Origin: Bacteroidetes bacterium UBA6183
GTDB lineage: Bacteria; Bacteroidota; Bacteroidia; UKL13-3
Assembly (NCBI GenBank): GCA_002422865.1
Contig: DITN01000098.1
Location: 1 to 45,402 of the forward strand
Length of the DNA stretch: 45,402 nt
Reading direction: 5' to 3'
Position 1 is the stretch's first letter. Each line of letters starts with the position of its first letter. The notes beneath the pieces are model-generated. The model did no database searches, was not told the DNA's origin, and worked only from the letters and a program-made list of their open reading frames with translations. Below, piece by piece: positions 7,837 to 15,867 of the stretch. The translations under genes were made by a program, and so were the position numbers.

Positions 7837-8064
7837 TTGTTACCTAATCCCGAAATATTAAAAAGTTTAGTACTAACCAAAATGCCTTTTGGCAAGTATG
7901 CAGGTTGGTTATTATCCGATTTGCCGGTAAGTTATTTAGAGTGGTTTGCACGCAAGGGTTTTCCGCAAGGTAAATTGGGCATGCAACTGCAAACTGTTTA
8001 CGAAATAAAAATTAATGGGTTAGAAAATATCCTCACCGACTTAAAAAAGTTGGTTAAAGGTTAA
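7837..8064 (+). CDS. DUF3820 family protein
   Basis: A 75-residue protein with the DUF3820 core MPFGKYAGWLLSDLPVSYLEW FARKGFPQGKLG and EIKINGLENIL (about 16-64). The family is annotated elsewhere as 'putative quorum-sensing-regulated virulence factor', but a biochemical function is not established. I keep the TTG start at 7837 because the preceding LPNPEILKSLVLTK matches the usual lead-in to the core; the first ATG, at 7882, would remove it. Its stop codon overlaps the stop of the convergent gene at 8061 by four bases (TTAA). Confidence 0.75.
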   Translation: MLPNPEILKSLVLTKMPFGKYAGWLLSDLPVSYLEWFARKGFPQGKLGMQLQTVYEIKINGLENILTDLKKLVKG

Positions 8065-9452
8065 TCAAGTGGTTCAAAAAATACATGCGTAAATTTCCAC
8101 CAGTCGTCATCGTTTTGTAACGCCATACTAAATGGATGTTTTATTCTTCGTTTACCTTTAATGGGATTTTTAAAAGCGATGTATCCTATTGCATTTACGT
8201 GTTCGTTCAGTTGGTCAAACCGTAAACTTTCTGTTTCATAACCCAACACAACATCCGGGTTGTGTGTTAAGCGAAAAGTATTTACTGCGTGTTTAAAGTC
8301 ATCAAATGTTGCCTTTTCATCATTTAGCATAAAATTATCATGTATAAAATGCGGCTTAAGTTTGTCGAGGTCAGCCTCTTCATCAAACATAATATTGATA
8401 AGCATATTAACAGTTCCGGTAATGGCCAACTCGTGATTGGGATGAAATTCTTCGTAAATAAAATGAGTGATAAAACCCGGTATACGCATATCCGATACCG
8501 TTTTTTCCATCAACTCAACGGTTAAAAAATCATGTATAACTTGTGGGGTGTATTCGCCAATAAAATCAACCATAATATTGTGTTTGCCAAGTAGCTTTGT
8601 TACGCGTATAATATCTGCGCTTAACTTTGGTTCTTTAAGTAAATGGGTTGCTTTAAATTTGGGTTCCCCTAATAAATTAAACACGGTAGTTTCTTTGGCC
8701 GTTCTTATTTGCTGCTCAAAGGCACTCATGTGTTTTAAAAACTCATTTTCTATAAACAAGGGTAACTTAGGCATGTCCTCTTGGTCGTTAAGGTTAATGG
8801 GTTTCCCGAATTTTTGTTCCAAATCCATTTTAAGCATTTGGTTTTGCATGTGCAACTCCTCCTCGTGGGTTAAGCCCAGTTTATTTAACTCACTTGGTTT
8901 TATTATTTTTTGCGCTTGGCTAAGTTCTCGGGCAGGCAAGTATGGGTCATTTCCATGAATGTAATTGTTCCACCAAGAGGTTGGAACAAAATATTTTTTG
9001 TTGTAGCTAAACAATTGGTCTAACAAGATATTTTCTTCCATATCCAAATCAATATCTTGATAAGTTTGCGTCATATCAAAGCGAGCCCGCACATGCCCAA
9101 CAATTTGATTAAGATAACCAAGTATACTTCGGTTATTGGTGGTTGAAATAGATTCAACAGTTGAAGTAGCTGCTGTTAGTTGATTAATAAGTGCTTTAGG
9201 AAATGATGAGCGCAGAAGTAGCGCATTTAAGCGAAGATTAAAAACATTAAAAGTATGCTTAATACTTTTACCTTCTGTTAGTATGGTGAGTAAACTTTTG
9301 CTGTGCACGTATGCCAAAAAATATTTACCCTTATAACCAGATGATATGAGCGTAACATACCATTCGTTCAGGTTATTTATTTGCTGTTCGGTAATTTGTT
9401 GTGGCTTTATTTTATTAGCGGTTAATACTTTTTTGGTAGCTCTAATAATCAT
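8061..9452 (-). CDS. Hypothetical protein with a DUF6933-like N-terminal region
   Basis: This 463-residue protein has no signal peptide or membrane segment and is probably cytoplasmic. Residues 1-120 resemble the DUF6933 pattern: MIIRATKKVL at the start, a strand-rich KYFLAYVHSKSLLTIL segment and the closing TNNRSILGYLNQ. The remaining 340 residues are unrecognised; they include acidic, helix-rich stretches (for example FDEEADLDKLKPHF near 375) and end in a tryptophan/phenylalanine-rich NDDDWWKFTHVFFEPLD. DUF6933 proteins are usually shorter, so this may be a fusion. It converges on the DUF3820 gene with a four-base stop overlap. Confidence 0.6.
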   Translation of the reverse strand: MIIRATKKVLTANKIKPQQITEQQINNLNEWYVTLISSGYKGKYFLAYVHSKSLLTILTEGKSIKHTFNVFNLRLNALLLRSSFPKALINQLTAATSTVESISTTNNRSILGYLNQIVGHVRARFDMTQTYQDIDLDMEENILLDQLFSYNKKYFVPTSWWNNYIHGNDPYLPARELSQAQKIIKPSELNKLGLTHEEELHMQNQMLKMDLEQKFGKPINLNDQEDMPKLPLFIENEFLKHMSAFEQQIRTAKETTVFNLLGEPKFKATHLLKEPKLSADIIRVTKLLGKHNIMVDFIGEYTPQVIHDFLTVELMEKTVSDMRIPGFITHFIYEEFHPNHELAITGTVNMLINIMFDEEADLDKLKPHFIHDNFMLNDEKATFDDFKHAVNTFRLTHNPDVVLGYETESLRFDQLNEHVNAIGYIAFKNPIKGKRRIKHPFSMALQNDDDWWKFTHVFFEPLD

Positions 9453-9490
9453 ACACGTGTTCTTGCTTCAATGGCAAAATAAACAATAAT

Positions 9491-9531
9491 CGGCAAATTG
9501 AAAGCACAGTTTACACAATGTTTCAATTTGC
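9491..9531. repeat. 12-bp perfect inverted repeat
   Basis: GGCAAATTGAAA (9491-9502) and TTTCAATTTGCC (9520-9531) are perfect complements around a 17-base loop. It lies in the 138-bp gap upstream of the DUF6933-like gene and downstream of the response regulator. There is no T-run on either side, so an operator is as likely as a terminator. Confidence 0.6.
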
Positions 9532-9544
9532 CAAAATAAATATA

Positions 9545-9587
9545 AACCATAAATGATGTAGCTGAATGAATTATCTTATTTATGGTT
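9545..9587. repeat. 10-bp perfect inverted repeat after the response-regulator gene
   Basis: AACCATAAAT (9545-9554) and ATTTATGGTT (9578-9587) are perfect complements. The structure ends three bases from the stop codon of the response regulator, so it may help to end that transcript. Confidence 0.5.
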
Positions 9588-9590
9588 ACG

Positions 9591-10316
9591 CTATAAACTC
9601 ATCATCTCTTTAAATTTAACCGATTGTCTGCGGCTCACTTCTACTTTTGTTCCATCTTTTAAATAAATTAAAAATCCGGCATTAAAAAATGGTTCAATTT
9701 TATCAATGTAGTGAAGGTTAATTATCTGTTGTCTATTTGCCCTAAAAAATAAACTTTGGCTTAATCGTTCATCTAATGCGTTTAAGGTTTTATGAATTAA
9801 CGGTTGGTGTTTGTCAAAATAAATTTTAGCATAGTTACCCGCGCTTTCAATCATGCGTATATCGGTTAGTTTTACAAACCAGCATTTGTCGCCATCCCGA
9901 ATAAAAACTTGATCTTGTTCACTTAAATGTCTAATCGATTTTGGCTGTTGATCAATTTCTACAATTTGTTTTTTTACCCTTGCAATGGCTTCTTTCAACC
10001 TAGGTAGCTCAATAGGTTTAAGGATGTAATCCATGGCATTTACTTCAAATGCTTTTAAAGCAAATTCGTTGTATGCCGTGGTAAAAATTACATAGGGTGT
10101 TTCTATGAGTTCTTCCAATAAATCAAAGCCGTTTTTTTCGGGCATTTCTATATCTAAAAACAACAGTTGTGGTTTATGTTTTTCAACCAGTTCTATTGCT
10201 TCATCTGCGTTGGCAGCTTCGCCAACCAATTCAATTTCTCCTGTTTCGGCTAGTAACTGTCTCAGTCCTTCGCGGGCCAAACGTTCATCATCAACAATAA
10301 TTGCTGTTATGCTCAT
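9591..10316 (-). CDS. LytTR-family response regulator
   Basis: A DNA-binding response regulator of 241 residues. Receiver domain 1-120: acidic pair VDDE (Asp9, Asp10), phosphoacceptor Asp55 in LLFLDIEMPEKNGFDL, and the conserved lysine in DYILKPIELPR. LytTR domain about 138-240: DGDKCWFVKLTDIRMIESAGNYAKIYF, FFRANRQQIINLHYIDKIE and VEVSRRQSVKFKEM. LytTR proteins usually bind direct repeats upstream of target promoters. Its ATG overlaps the stop of the upstream kinase gene by four bases (ATGA), so the two are translationally coupled and presumably form one signalling pair. No target can be named from the sequence. Confidence 0.93.
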   Translation of the reverse strand: MSITAIIVDDERLAREGLRQLLAETGEIELVGEAANADEAIELVEKHKPQLLFLDIEMPEKNGFDLLEELIETPYVIFTTAYNEFALKAFEVNAMDYILKPIELPRLKEAIARVKKQIVEIDQQPKSIRHLSEQDQVFIRDGDKCWFVKLTDIRMIESAGNYAKIYFDKHQPLIHKTLNALDERLSQSLFFRANRQQIINLHYIDKIEPFFNAGFLIYLKDGTKVEVSRRQSVKFKEMMSL

Positions 10317-11350
10317 AGTGGGATTGTAATTTTAGTTTCAACATAATGTGTATCCTTATTGCCAATGGTTATATTGGCTTTTTCATCATACAATATTTTT
10401 AATCGTTCTCTAGTATTGGCTATGCCTACACCCTCGTGGTTGTGTTTAGGTGTGTATTGGCCACTATTGGTAATGATGATATGAAGTTGGTTATATTCAA
10501 ATGTAGCTTCCAATAAAATTTCGCCACCATTTTTTAGATTTGATATGCCATGTTTAACACAATTTTCAACTAAGGTTTGTAACATCATTGGTGGCACATT
10601 ACAATCCATTGCTTGTTCACTTACATTAAATGTGTACTTTAATCTTTCGTCAAACCTAATTCCTTCAATGGCTAAATAATCTTTCACGGTTTGCAACTCA
10701 TCTTTAAGCGATATGGTTTTGTGTTTGCCCGTTTGCAAGCTGCTTCTTAACAAGCTACTTAATTGGTTAATGGCACTTTTAGCTAACCTTGGGTCGGCAT
10801 CAACCAAAGTGCGTATGCTATTTAAACTGTTAAATAAAAAATGCGGATTAAGTTGATTTTTAAGGTTGATGTAGGCATTTTCTTTTGCTGCTGCTTGCAA
10901 TTGGTATTTTTCTTTCTCGGCCAATAACGAACGTTCCCAATACTGAAACAGGTGATACGTTAAGGTCCACAACAAAATAAATTTGCTGAGGTTAAAAAAG
11001 TAACCCATTAAAAAGCCAAACGTAATATCTAACTGCTGAAAAATAGGGTAGGTATATCTATCAAGCGGAATATTAATGGCCGTTAAAACACTTACCATAA
11101 CAAAAACGGATACAATTACCCGTGGTAAAATTTTGTATAAAGGATAATTGAGCCATCCTTGTTTAATGGCAAACAAACGGTAAAAATGCGTTACCGTTAT
11201 GCCCAAAATAAAGTTTACCAGAGCATTTATTAGTAAAGCACTCTTATAACCATCAATGCGCACGTAGCTGGTAAGTTCCATGGCAATAAATATAAACCAT
11301 CCTCCAATCTGGCAAATCCAGTAAAGTTTGTTTTTAGCTATAGCTTTCAA
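10313..11350 (-). CDS. LytS-type sensor histidine kinase
   Basis: A 345-residue membrane kinase of the His_kinase (PF06580-type) class. Four hydrophobic segments fill residues 8-135 with little sensory domain outside the membrane. They are followed by a coiled linker (WERSLLAEKEKYQLQAAAKENAYINLKNQ), the phosphoacceptor QLNPHFLFNSLNSIRTL (His170), and an ATP-binding domain with MLQTLVENCVKHGI and GVGIANTRERLKILY. This is the cognate partner of the LytTR regulator immediately downstream. Its start lies inside the end of the small lipoprotein gene (17-bp overlap), so all three genes are probably one transcript. Confidence 0.92.
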   Translation of the reverse strand: MKAIAKNKLYWICQIGGWFIFIAMELTSYVRIDGYKSALLINALVNFILGITVTHFYRLFAIKQGWLNYPLYKILPRVIVSVFVMVSVLTAINIPLDRYTYPIFQQLDITFGFLMGYFFNLSKFILLWTLTYHLFQYWERSLLAEKEKYQLQAAAKENAYINLKNQLNPHFLFNSLNSIRTLVDADPRLAKSAINQLSSLLRSSLQTGKHKTISLKDELQTVKDYLAIEGIRFDERLKYTFNVSEQAMDCNVPPMMLQTLVENCVKHGISNLKNGGEILLEATFEYNQLHIIITNSGQYTPKHNHEGVGIANTRERLKILYDEKANITIGNKDTHYVETKITIPL

Positions 11351-11522
11351 TTGTTATGTTGTTTGATAATGGAGTAATGTTTTTAGCGCAGTTATTTTTT
11401 GGTATGGGTGTATTATTTTGATGTTGCAGGTTACCTTCTTGTTTTTGCTTAGGTTGCTTTTTGCTGCAGGATATTGGGAAAGCCCCTCCAAATCCCAAAA
11501 GTAAAATAAAAATTGTTTTCAT
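11334..11522 (-). CDS. Small putative lipoprotein upstream of the LytS/LytR pair
   Basis: 62 residues with a hydrophobic start (MKTIFILLLGFGGAFPIS) ending at a cysteine in a lipobox-like setting (PISC), followed by a lysine/glutamine/asparagine-rich mature part. The mature peptide would be about 43 residues. It overlaps the kinase start by 17 bp, so it is either the first gene of the operon or a chance frame. The signal-like N-terminus and ATG favour a real gene. An accessory role in sensing is conceivable but not shown. Confidence 0.5.
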   Translation of the reverse strand: MKTIFILLLGFGGAFPISCSKKQPKQKQEGNLQHQNNTPIPKNNCAKNITPLSNNITIESYS

Positions 11523-11675
11523 TGGTTATTAGTTAGTTGTTTCAAAATTATATAAAAAGTAGTATGAGCATGCTTAAAAGATGTTTAAAGGTAAAAAAGA
11601 TGGTTGTGTGGTTAATTATTTATGTAGTTTAACTCCTGATACATGCTCATATGCCGGTTACTATTCAAGTATGAC

Positions 11676-11707
11676 TTGTAACATCAATGTGTAACACGTA
11701 AACTTGC
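11676..11707 (+). promoter_or_regulatory. Candidate promoter of the aminotransferase gene
   Basis: TTG at 11676-11678, then 20 bases, then TAAACTTGC at 11699-11707. This fits the Bacteroidota -33 TTTG / -7 TAnnTTTG layout with one mismatch in each box. The start codon follows 20 bases later. Confidence 0.45.
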
Positions 11708-11727
11708 AGTATTAAAAATCAAAATTA

Positions 11728-12948
11728 ATGATTCCATTTTCCCCACCACACATCGATCAAAAAATAATTGATGAAGTTGTAGATACACTTAAAAGCGGAT
11801 GGATAACCACGGGTCCTAAAACTAAACGTTTCGAGAAAGAAATAACTACCTATTGTGGTCATGCTTCCACCCTTTGTTTAAATTCGGCAACGGCCGGCTT
11901 AGAAATTATGTTACGCTGGTTTGGTGTTGGCCCGGGCGATGAAGTGATTTTACCTGCCTATACTTATAGTGCAACAGCCAATGTGGTTATGCATTGCGGG
12001 GCAAAACCAGTTTTTGTTGATGTAAATACAGACTTCAACATCAACCCCGAAGAAGTAAGGAAAGCCATTACGGCAAATACAAAAGTTATTATGCCGGTTG
12101 ATTTTGGTGGTCACCCGTGCGATTATGACGAGTTAAATGCGCTGGTAAAGGACGACCAAATCAAATCAAAGTTCAAGGCTCAAACAAAGGAGCAAGAACA
12201 ACTTGGGCGCATCATGATTTTGAGTGATGCCGCACATAGCTTTGGTGCTTGGTACAAGAGTAAACGAGCCGGAAATCTAACTGATGTTTCAGTATTTAGT
12301 TTCCATGCTGTTAAAAATTTAACTACAGCAGAAGGTGGAGCTATAGCTTTAAATTTACCTGAGCCATTTAATAATGATGAGGTGTATAAATACTTATGTA
12401 TAAAAACACTCCACGGGCAAAACAAAGACGCATTAGCCAAAACTATTCCAGGAAACTGGCGCTATGATATTGTTGAGGCGGGATATAAAATGAACATGAC
12501 TGACATCATGGCTAGTATTGGTTTGGTTGAATTAAGCAGGTATGATACCGAAACTTTACCCAGAAGAAAAGCCATTTATGATGCCTACACAGAAGCACTA
12601 AGCAAACAAAGTTGGGCCATTTTACCTGAATATGAGACAGCAGATAAAACTTCATCTTACCATGTTTATGCATTGCGCATAAAAGGTATAACCGAAGCCC
12701 AACGTGATGCCATTATTGCAAAAATTTTCGAGAAGCAAGTTAGTGTTAACGTGCATTTCATTCCGGTACCACAAATGAGTTTTTATGTGGCTCAAGGGTA
12801 TAATATTAATAATTATCCGCAAACCATTGCTCAATACCAAAACGAAATTTCGTTGCCGGTTTGGGTCGATTTAACTCCACAACAAATAGAAACGGTTATT
12901 AAAAGTGTGGTAACCTCTGTTGGTGAAGTAATAGACCAGTTTCGTTAA
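11728..12948 (+). CDS. DegT/DnrJ/EryC1/StrS-family sugar aminotransferase (PglE-like)
   Basis: A PLP-dependent aminotransferase of 406 residues. In this family the enzyme aminates a nucleotide-linked 4-keto-6-deoxysugar. Visible marks are the GWITTGPKTKRFEKE opening, the cofactor region NSATAGLEIML, LPAYTYSATANVV, DAAHSFGAWY, and the Schiff-base lysine Lys196 in VFSFHAVKNLTTAEGGAI. The C-terminus has the family's SSYHVYALRI and VNVHFIPVP elements. A 15-residue lysine/glutamine-rich insert (about 145-156) precedes the cofactor strand. With the two genes downstream it forms a plausible PglE-PglC-PglF set; substrate identity is inferred from that context. Confidence 0.88.
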   Translation: MIPFSPPHIDQKIIDEVVDTLKSGWITTGPKTKRFEKEITTYCGHASTLCLNSATAGLEIMLRWFGVGPGDEVILPAYTYSATANVVMHCGAKPVFVDVNTDFNINPEEVRKAITANTKVIMPVDFGGHPCDYDELNALVKDDQIKSKFKAQTKEQEQLGRIMILSDAAHSFGAWYKSKRAGNLTDVSVFSFHAVKNLTTAEGGAIALNLPEPFNNDEVYKYLCIKTLHGQNKDALAKTIPGNWRYDIVEAGYKMNMTDIMASIGLVELSRYDTETLPRRKAIYDAYTEALSKQSWAILPEYETADKTSSYHVYALRIKGITEAQRDAIIAKIFEKQVSVNVHFIPVPQMSFYVAQGYNINNYPQTIAQYQNEISLPVWVDLTPQQIETVIKSVVTSVGEVIDQFR

Positions 12949-12977
12949 GTTTAATTCTAATTATTGATAAAGAAAGG

Positions 12978-12985
12978 TAGTTTCG
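12978..12985 (+). promoter_or_regulatory. Candidate -7 box before the phosphoglycosyl transferase
   Basis: TAGTTTCG matches the TAnnTTCG variant and lies 20 bases before the GTG start. No -33 box is clear, and the gene could equally be read from the upstream promoter. Confidence 0.25.
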
Positions 12986-13004
12986 TTATTTAACTATATA
13001 CTTA

Positions 13005-13595
13005 GTGCTTAAGAGAGTATTCGATATCATTTGTAGCTTTCTAGGAATTATTATTCTTAGTCCGGTGTTTTTCGTACTTTGGATTGCCATAAAGCTAGAG
13101 AGTAGAGGCCCCGCGTTTTTTGTGCAAACACGCGTAGGCAAAAACAATAAAGATTTTAAGCTTTACAAATTTAGAAGCATGTATCTTGATGCTGAATCGC
13201 GTGGGCAGTTAACGGTTGGCATGCGCGACCTACGAATTACAAAAGTGGGGTATAATTTGCGCAGGTTTAAACTAGATGAATTGCCGCAATTATTTAACGT
13301 GATTAAAGGCGATATGAGTCTGGTTGGCCCCAGGCCCGAAGTACGCAAGTATGTAAACATGTACTCACCAGAACAAATGAAGGTGTTGGATGTATGTCCT
13401 GGAATTACCGATTATGCCTCTATTCAGTTTATTAATGAAAACGAGTTATTAGCGCAAGCCACTAATCCGGAAGAATATTACATCAAATATATTATGCCCA
13501 AGAAACTAGAAATGAACTTGGAATACATAAAAAGCAAACAGTTTTTTAAAGATGTTAGCTTAATACTTAAAACCTTCTTTAAAATTATTTCGTAA
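13005..13595 (+). CDS. Phosphoglycosyl transferase, bacterial sugar transferase family (PglC-like)
   Basis: This enzyme moves a phospho-sugar from its UDP carrier to undecaprenyl phosphate at the inner membrane, the first step of many capsule, O-antigen and glycoprotein pathways. At 196 residues it is the short monotopic form, with one re-entrant N-terminal membrane helix (KRVFDIICSFLGIIILSPVFF) and no extra transmembrane domain. Conserved family segments are FFVQTRVGKNNKDFKLYKFRSM, LRRFKLDELPQLFNVIKGDMSLVGPRPE and the catalytic-region Asp-Glu pair in KLDELPQ. The start is GTG at 13005. The flanking aminotransferase and dehydratase suggest an amino-dideoxysugar as substrate. Confidence 0.9.
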   Translation: MLKRVFDIICSFLGIIILSPVFFVLWIAIKLESRGPAFFVQTRVGKNNKDFKLYKFRSMYLDAESRGQLTVGMRDLRITKVGYNLRRFKLDELPQLFNVIKGDMSLVGPRPEVRKYVNMYSPEQMKVLDVCPGITDYASIQFINENELLAQATNPEEYYIKYIMPKKLEMNLEYIKSKQFFKDVSLILKTFFKIIS

Positions 13596-13667
13596 CTGAA
13601 TTTGTTCCGTATTAAAAAAGATTAATATATATTGCAGCGGTAAACCATAAACCCTAATCACTATTAA

Positions 13668-15617
13668 ATGAGCTTTTTAAAGAAAATATTTCCTGCAACA
13701 AACAGCATTCCTCGCTGGGTAATATTTTTTATTGATTTATCCATTTGCGCGTTTTCGTTTGTAGCAGCTACACTTTTACGTTTTAACTTTTTTATTGACG
13801 ACAAGTTTAGTTATGAATATTTAAGTCCATTACCACTGGTTTTGGGCATTCGTGTCTTGTTGATGGTATACTTTAGGGTATATGCCGGTATTATTCGACA
13901 TACCAGTGTACAAGATGCTTTGCGCGTATTTTACACCGTATCTATAAGCACCATATTGTTGGTTATTGTTAATATAGCCTACACAAAAATGTTGGGTAAT
14001 GGCAGCGTCTTCATACCAATATCTATTATTATTATAGATTATATAGGAACAGTTTTGTTAATGAGCGCTTTTAGGTTAGGTGTAAAAGTGTTGTACATGC
14101 ACATTACCAAACCCGATTCCGCTAACCAACGAAATATAGCCATCTTCGGAGCTGGTGAAGCGGGTGTTATAGCAAAACGTAAAATAGAGCAGCATGTAGG
14201 AAGTGAGTTGCGCGTTGTTGCTTTTTTTGATGACAATATCAGAAGAAATGGTCAGTACATTGATGGTGTGACAGTTTATAACTCTTACAAAGATTTTGAT
14301 GCTGTTGTTCAGCGGTTAGAGATTCAGGAAATTATTATTAGTGATTACAATATCAGTAAAACGCGAAAGCAGGAACTTATTGAAGTTTGTTTGACACACA
14401 ATATATCAGTAAGAAATGTACCTCCTATAGAGAAGTGGATTAATGGGGAGTTGAGTTACAACCAGATTAAAAATGTAAAAATTGACGACTTGATAGAGCG
14501 TGACACCATAGTTTTAGATAAAGGAGCCATTGCCGAACAAGTAAAAAATAAAGTAATCATGGTAACAGGAGCTGCCGGTTCTATCGGTAGTGAAATAGTT
14601 CGTCAGTTGATTCAATTTGGCCCACAATTATTGGTGCTGGTTGATAAAAGTGAAGTTGGACTTTATGAATTGGATAATAACTTAAATGAAATTATAGCTC
14701 CACATAACCTTAAACAAGTAAAGTTAATGGTTGGCGATATATGTAATAAAGATCGCATGGAGAAGATATTTAATACCTACAAACCGGAGATTGTATACCA
14801 TGCAGCTGCCTATAAACACGTTCCTTTAATGGAAGAAAATGCCGGTGAAGCAGTTAGAACCAATGTTAACGGAACAAGAACCATTGCGGATTTATCCGTA
14901 AAACATGATGTAGAGAAATTTGTGATGGTTTCTACAGATAAGGCTGTTAACCCAACTAATGTGATGGGTGCATCAAAACGAATTGCAGAAATATATGTAC
15001 AATCATTAAACAATTTTTTGATTGAAACAGGGTCATCAAAAACCCGATTTATTACTACGCGTTTTGGAAATGTTTTAGGAAGCAGTGGGTCGGTAATACC
15101 AAAATTTAGAAAACAAATAGAAGAAGGTGGGCCTATAACTGTTACACATCCTGATATTACTCGTTTTTTTATGACTATTCCTGAAGCTTGTCAATTGGTG
15201 CTTGAAGCAGGTAATATGGGTAAGGGTGGAGAGATCTATATTTTTGACATGGGAAAGTCTGTTAAAATAATTGACTTGGCCCGTAAAATGATAAAACTTT
15301 CCGGATTAACACTTGGTCAAGATATACAAATTGTATTTACAGGTTTACGTCCGGGCGAAAAAATTAAAGAAGAGTTATTGGCCGATCAAGAAAATACACT
15401 TCCAACCTATCATCCGAAAATAATGGTGGCGCGTGTGCGCACCTACGATTTTTTACAAGCAGCAAAAGAAATAGAAGATTTGCTTGAATTGTACGCACAA
15501 CAAAATGATGAAATGGTGGTACGTAAGATGAAATTAATTGTTCCTGAATACGTGAGTCAGAATTCAAGGTTTGAATCACTTGATTATTCAAGAACAGGGG
15601 AACGTGTATCACAATAA
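13668..15617 (+). CDS. Membrane nucleotide-sugar 4,6-dehydratase, WbpM/CapD/PglF-like
   Basis: A 649-residue membrane protein with four N-terminal transmembrane helices (about 14-140), a first Rossmann-like domain (IAIFGAGEAGVIAKRKI, about 158-175) and a catalytic short-chain dehydrogenase domain from about 295. The NAD-binding motif is VTGAAGSIGSEIVRQL, followed by VYHAAAYKHVPLMEEN, STDKAVNPTNVMGASKR and LRPGEKIKEELL. The usual YxxxK active-site tyrosine is replaced by Met (MGASK), which is normal for the WbpM/FlaA1/PglF 4,6-dehydratases. These act on UDP-GlcNAc to give the 4-keto-6-deoxy product that a DegT enzyme can aminate. A strong terminator follows 38 bp after the stop. Confidence 0.9.
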   Translation: MSFLKKIFPATNSIPRWVIFFIDLSICAFSFVAATLLRFNFFIDDKFSYEYLSPLPLVLGIRVLLMVYFRVYAGIIRHTSVQDALRVFYTVSISTILLVIVNIAYTKMLGNGSVFIPISIIIIDYIGTVLLMSAFRLGVKVLYMHITKPDSANQRNIAIFGAGEAGVIAKRKIEQHVGSELRVVAFFDDNIRRNGQYIDGVTVYNSYKDFDAVVQRLEIQEIIISDYNISKTRKQELIEVCLTHNISVRNVPPIEKWINGELSYNQIKNVKIDDLIERDTIVLDKGAIAEQVKNKVIMVTGAAGSIGSEIVRQLIQFGPQLLVLVDKSEVGLYELDNNLNEIIAPHNLKQVKLMVGDICNKDRMEKIFNTYKPEIVYHAAAYKHVPLMEENAGEAVRTNVNGTRTIADLSVKHDVEKFVMVSTDKAVNPTNVMGASKRIAEIYVQSLNNFLIETGSSKTRFITTRFGNVLGSSGSVIPKFRKQIEEGGPITVTHPDITRFFMTIPEACQLVLEAGNMGKGGEIYIFDMGKSVKIIDLARKMIKLSGLTLGQDIQIVFTGLRPGEKIKEELLADQENTLPTYHPKIMVARVRTYDFLQAAKEIEDLLELYAQQNDEMVVRKMKLIVPEYVSQNSRFESLDYSRTGERVSQ

Positions 15618-15654
15618 AATAAATTTACACTTTTTACGATAAGGTAAGATAAAC

Positions 15655-15688
15655 AAAAAAGCCGCTGATATTCAGTGGCTTTTTTTTA
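15655..15688 (+). terminator. Rho-independent terminator after the dehydratase gene
   Basis: AAAAAAGCCGCTGA and TCAGTGGCTTTTTT pair with one G-T wobble around a 3-6 base loop, followed by a run of T residues. Confidence 0.85.
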
Positions 15689-15780
15689 TCTATGAACCTT
15701 ATGTATGTTATATTACCCTCTTTAGAAATACTCTAAATTAGTTTTTTTTTAAAAGCCCGATTTTTTTACAATAATGTGAA

Positions 15781-15789
15781 TATATTTGC
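15781..15789 (+). promoter_or_regulatory. -7 box of the act operon promoter
   Basis: TATATTTGC is an exact match to the Bacteroidota -7 consensus TAnnTTTG(C). It lies 79 bp before the actA ATG, leaving a leader of about 70 bases. No good -33 TTTG is visible; the upstream region is T-rich. Confidence 0.55.
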
Positions 15790-15867
15790 GTCCACTTCTA
15801 GTGGTGAAATGCGTGCAAACCATTGTATTCACTAGTAATTTAAACCTTGAACAATCAGATTGTTACG

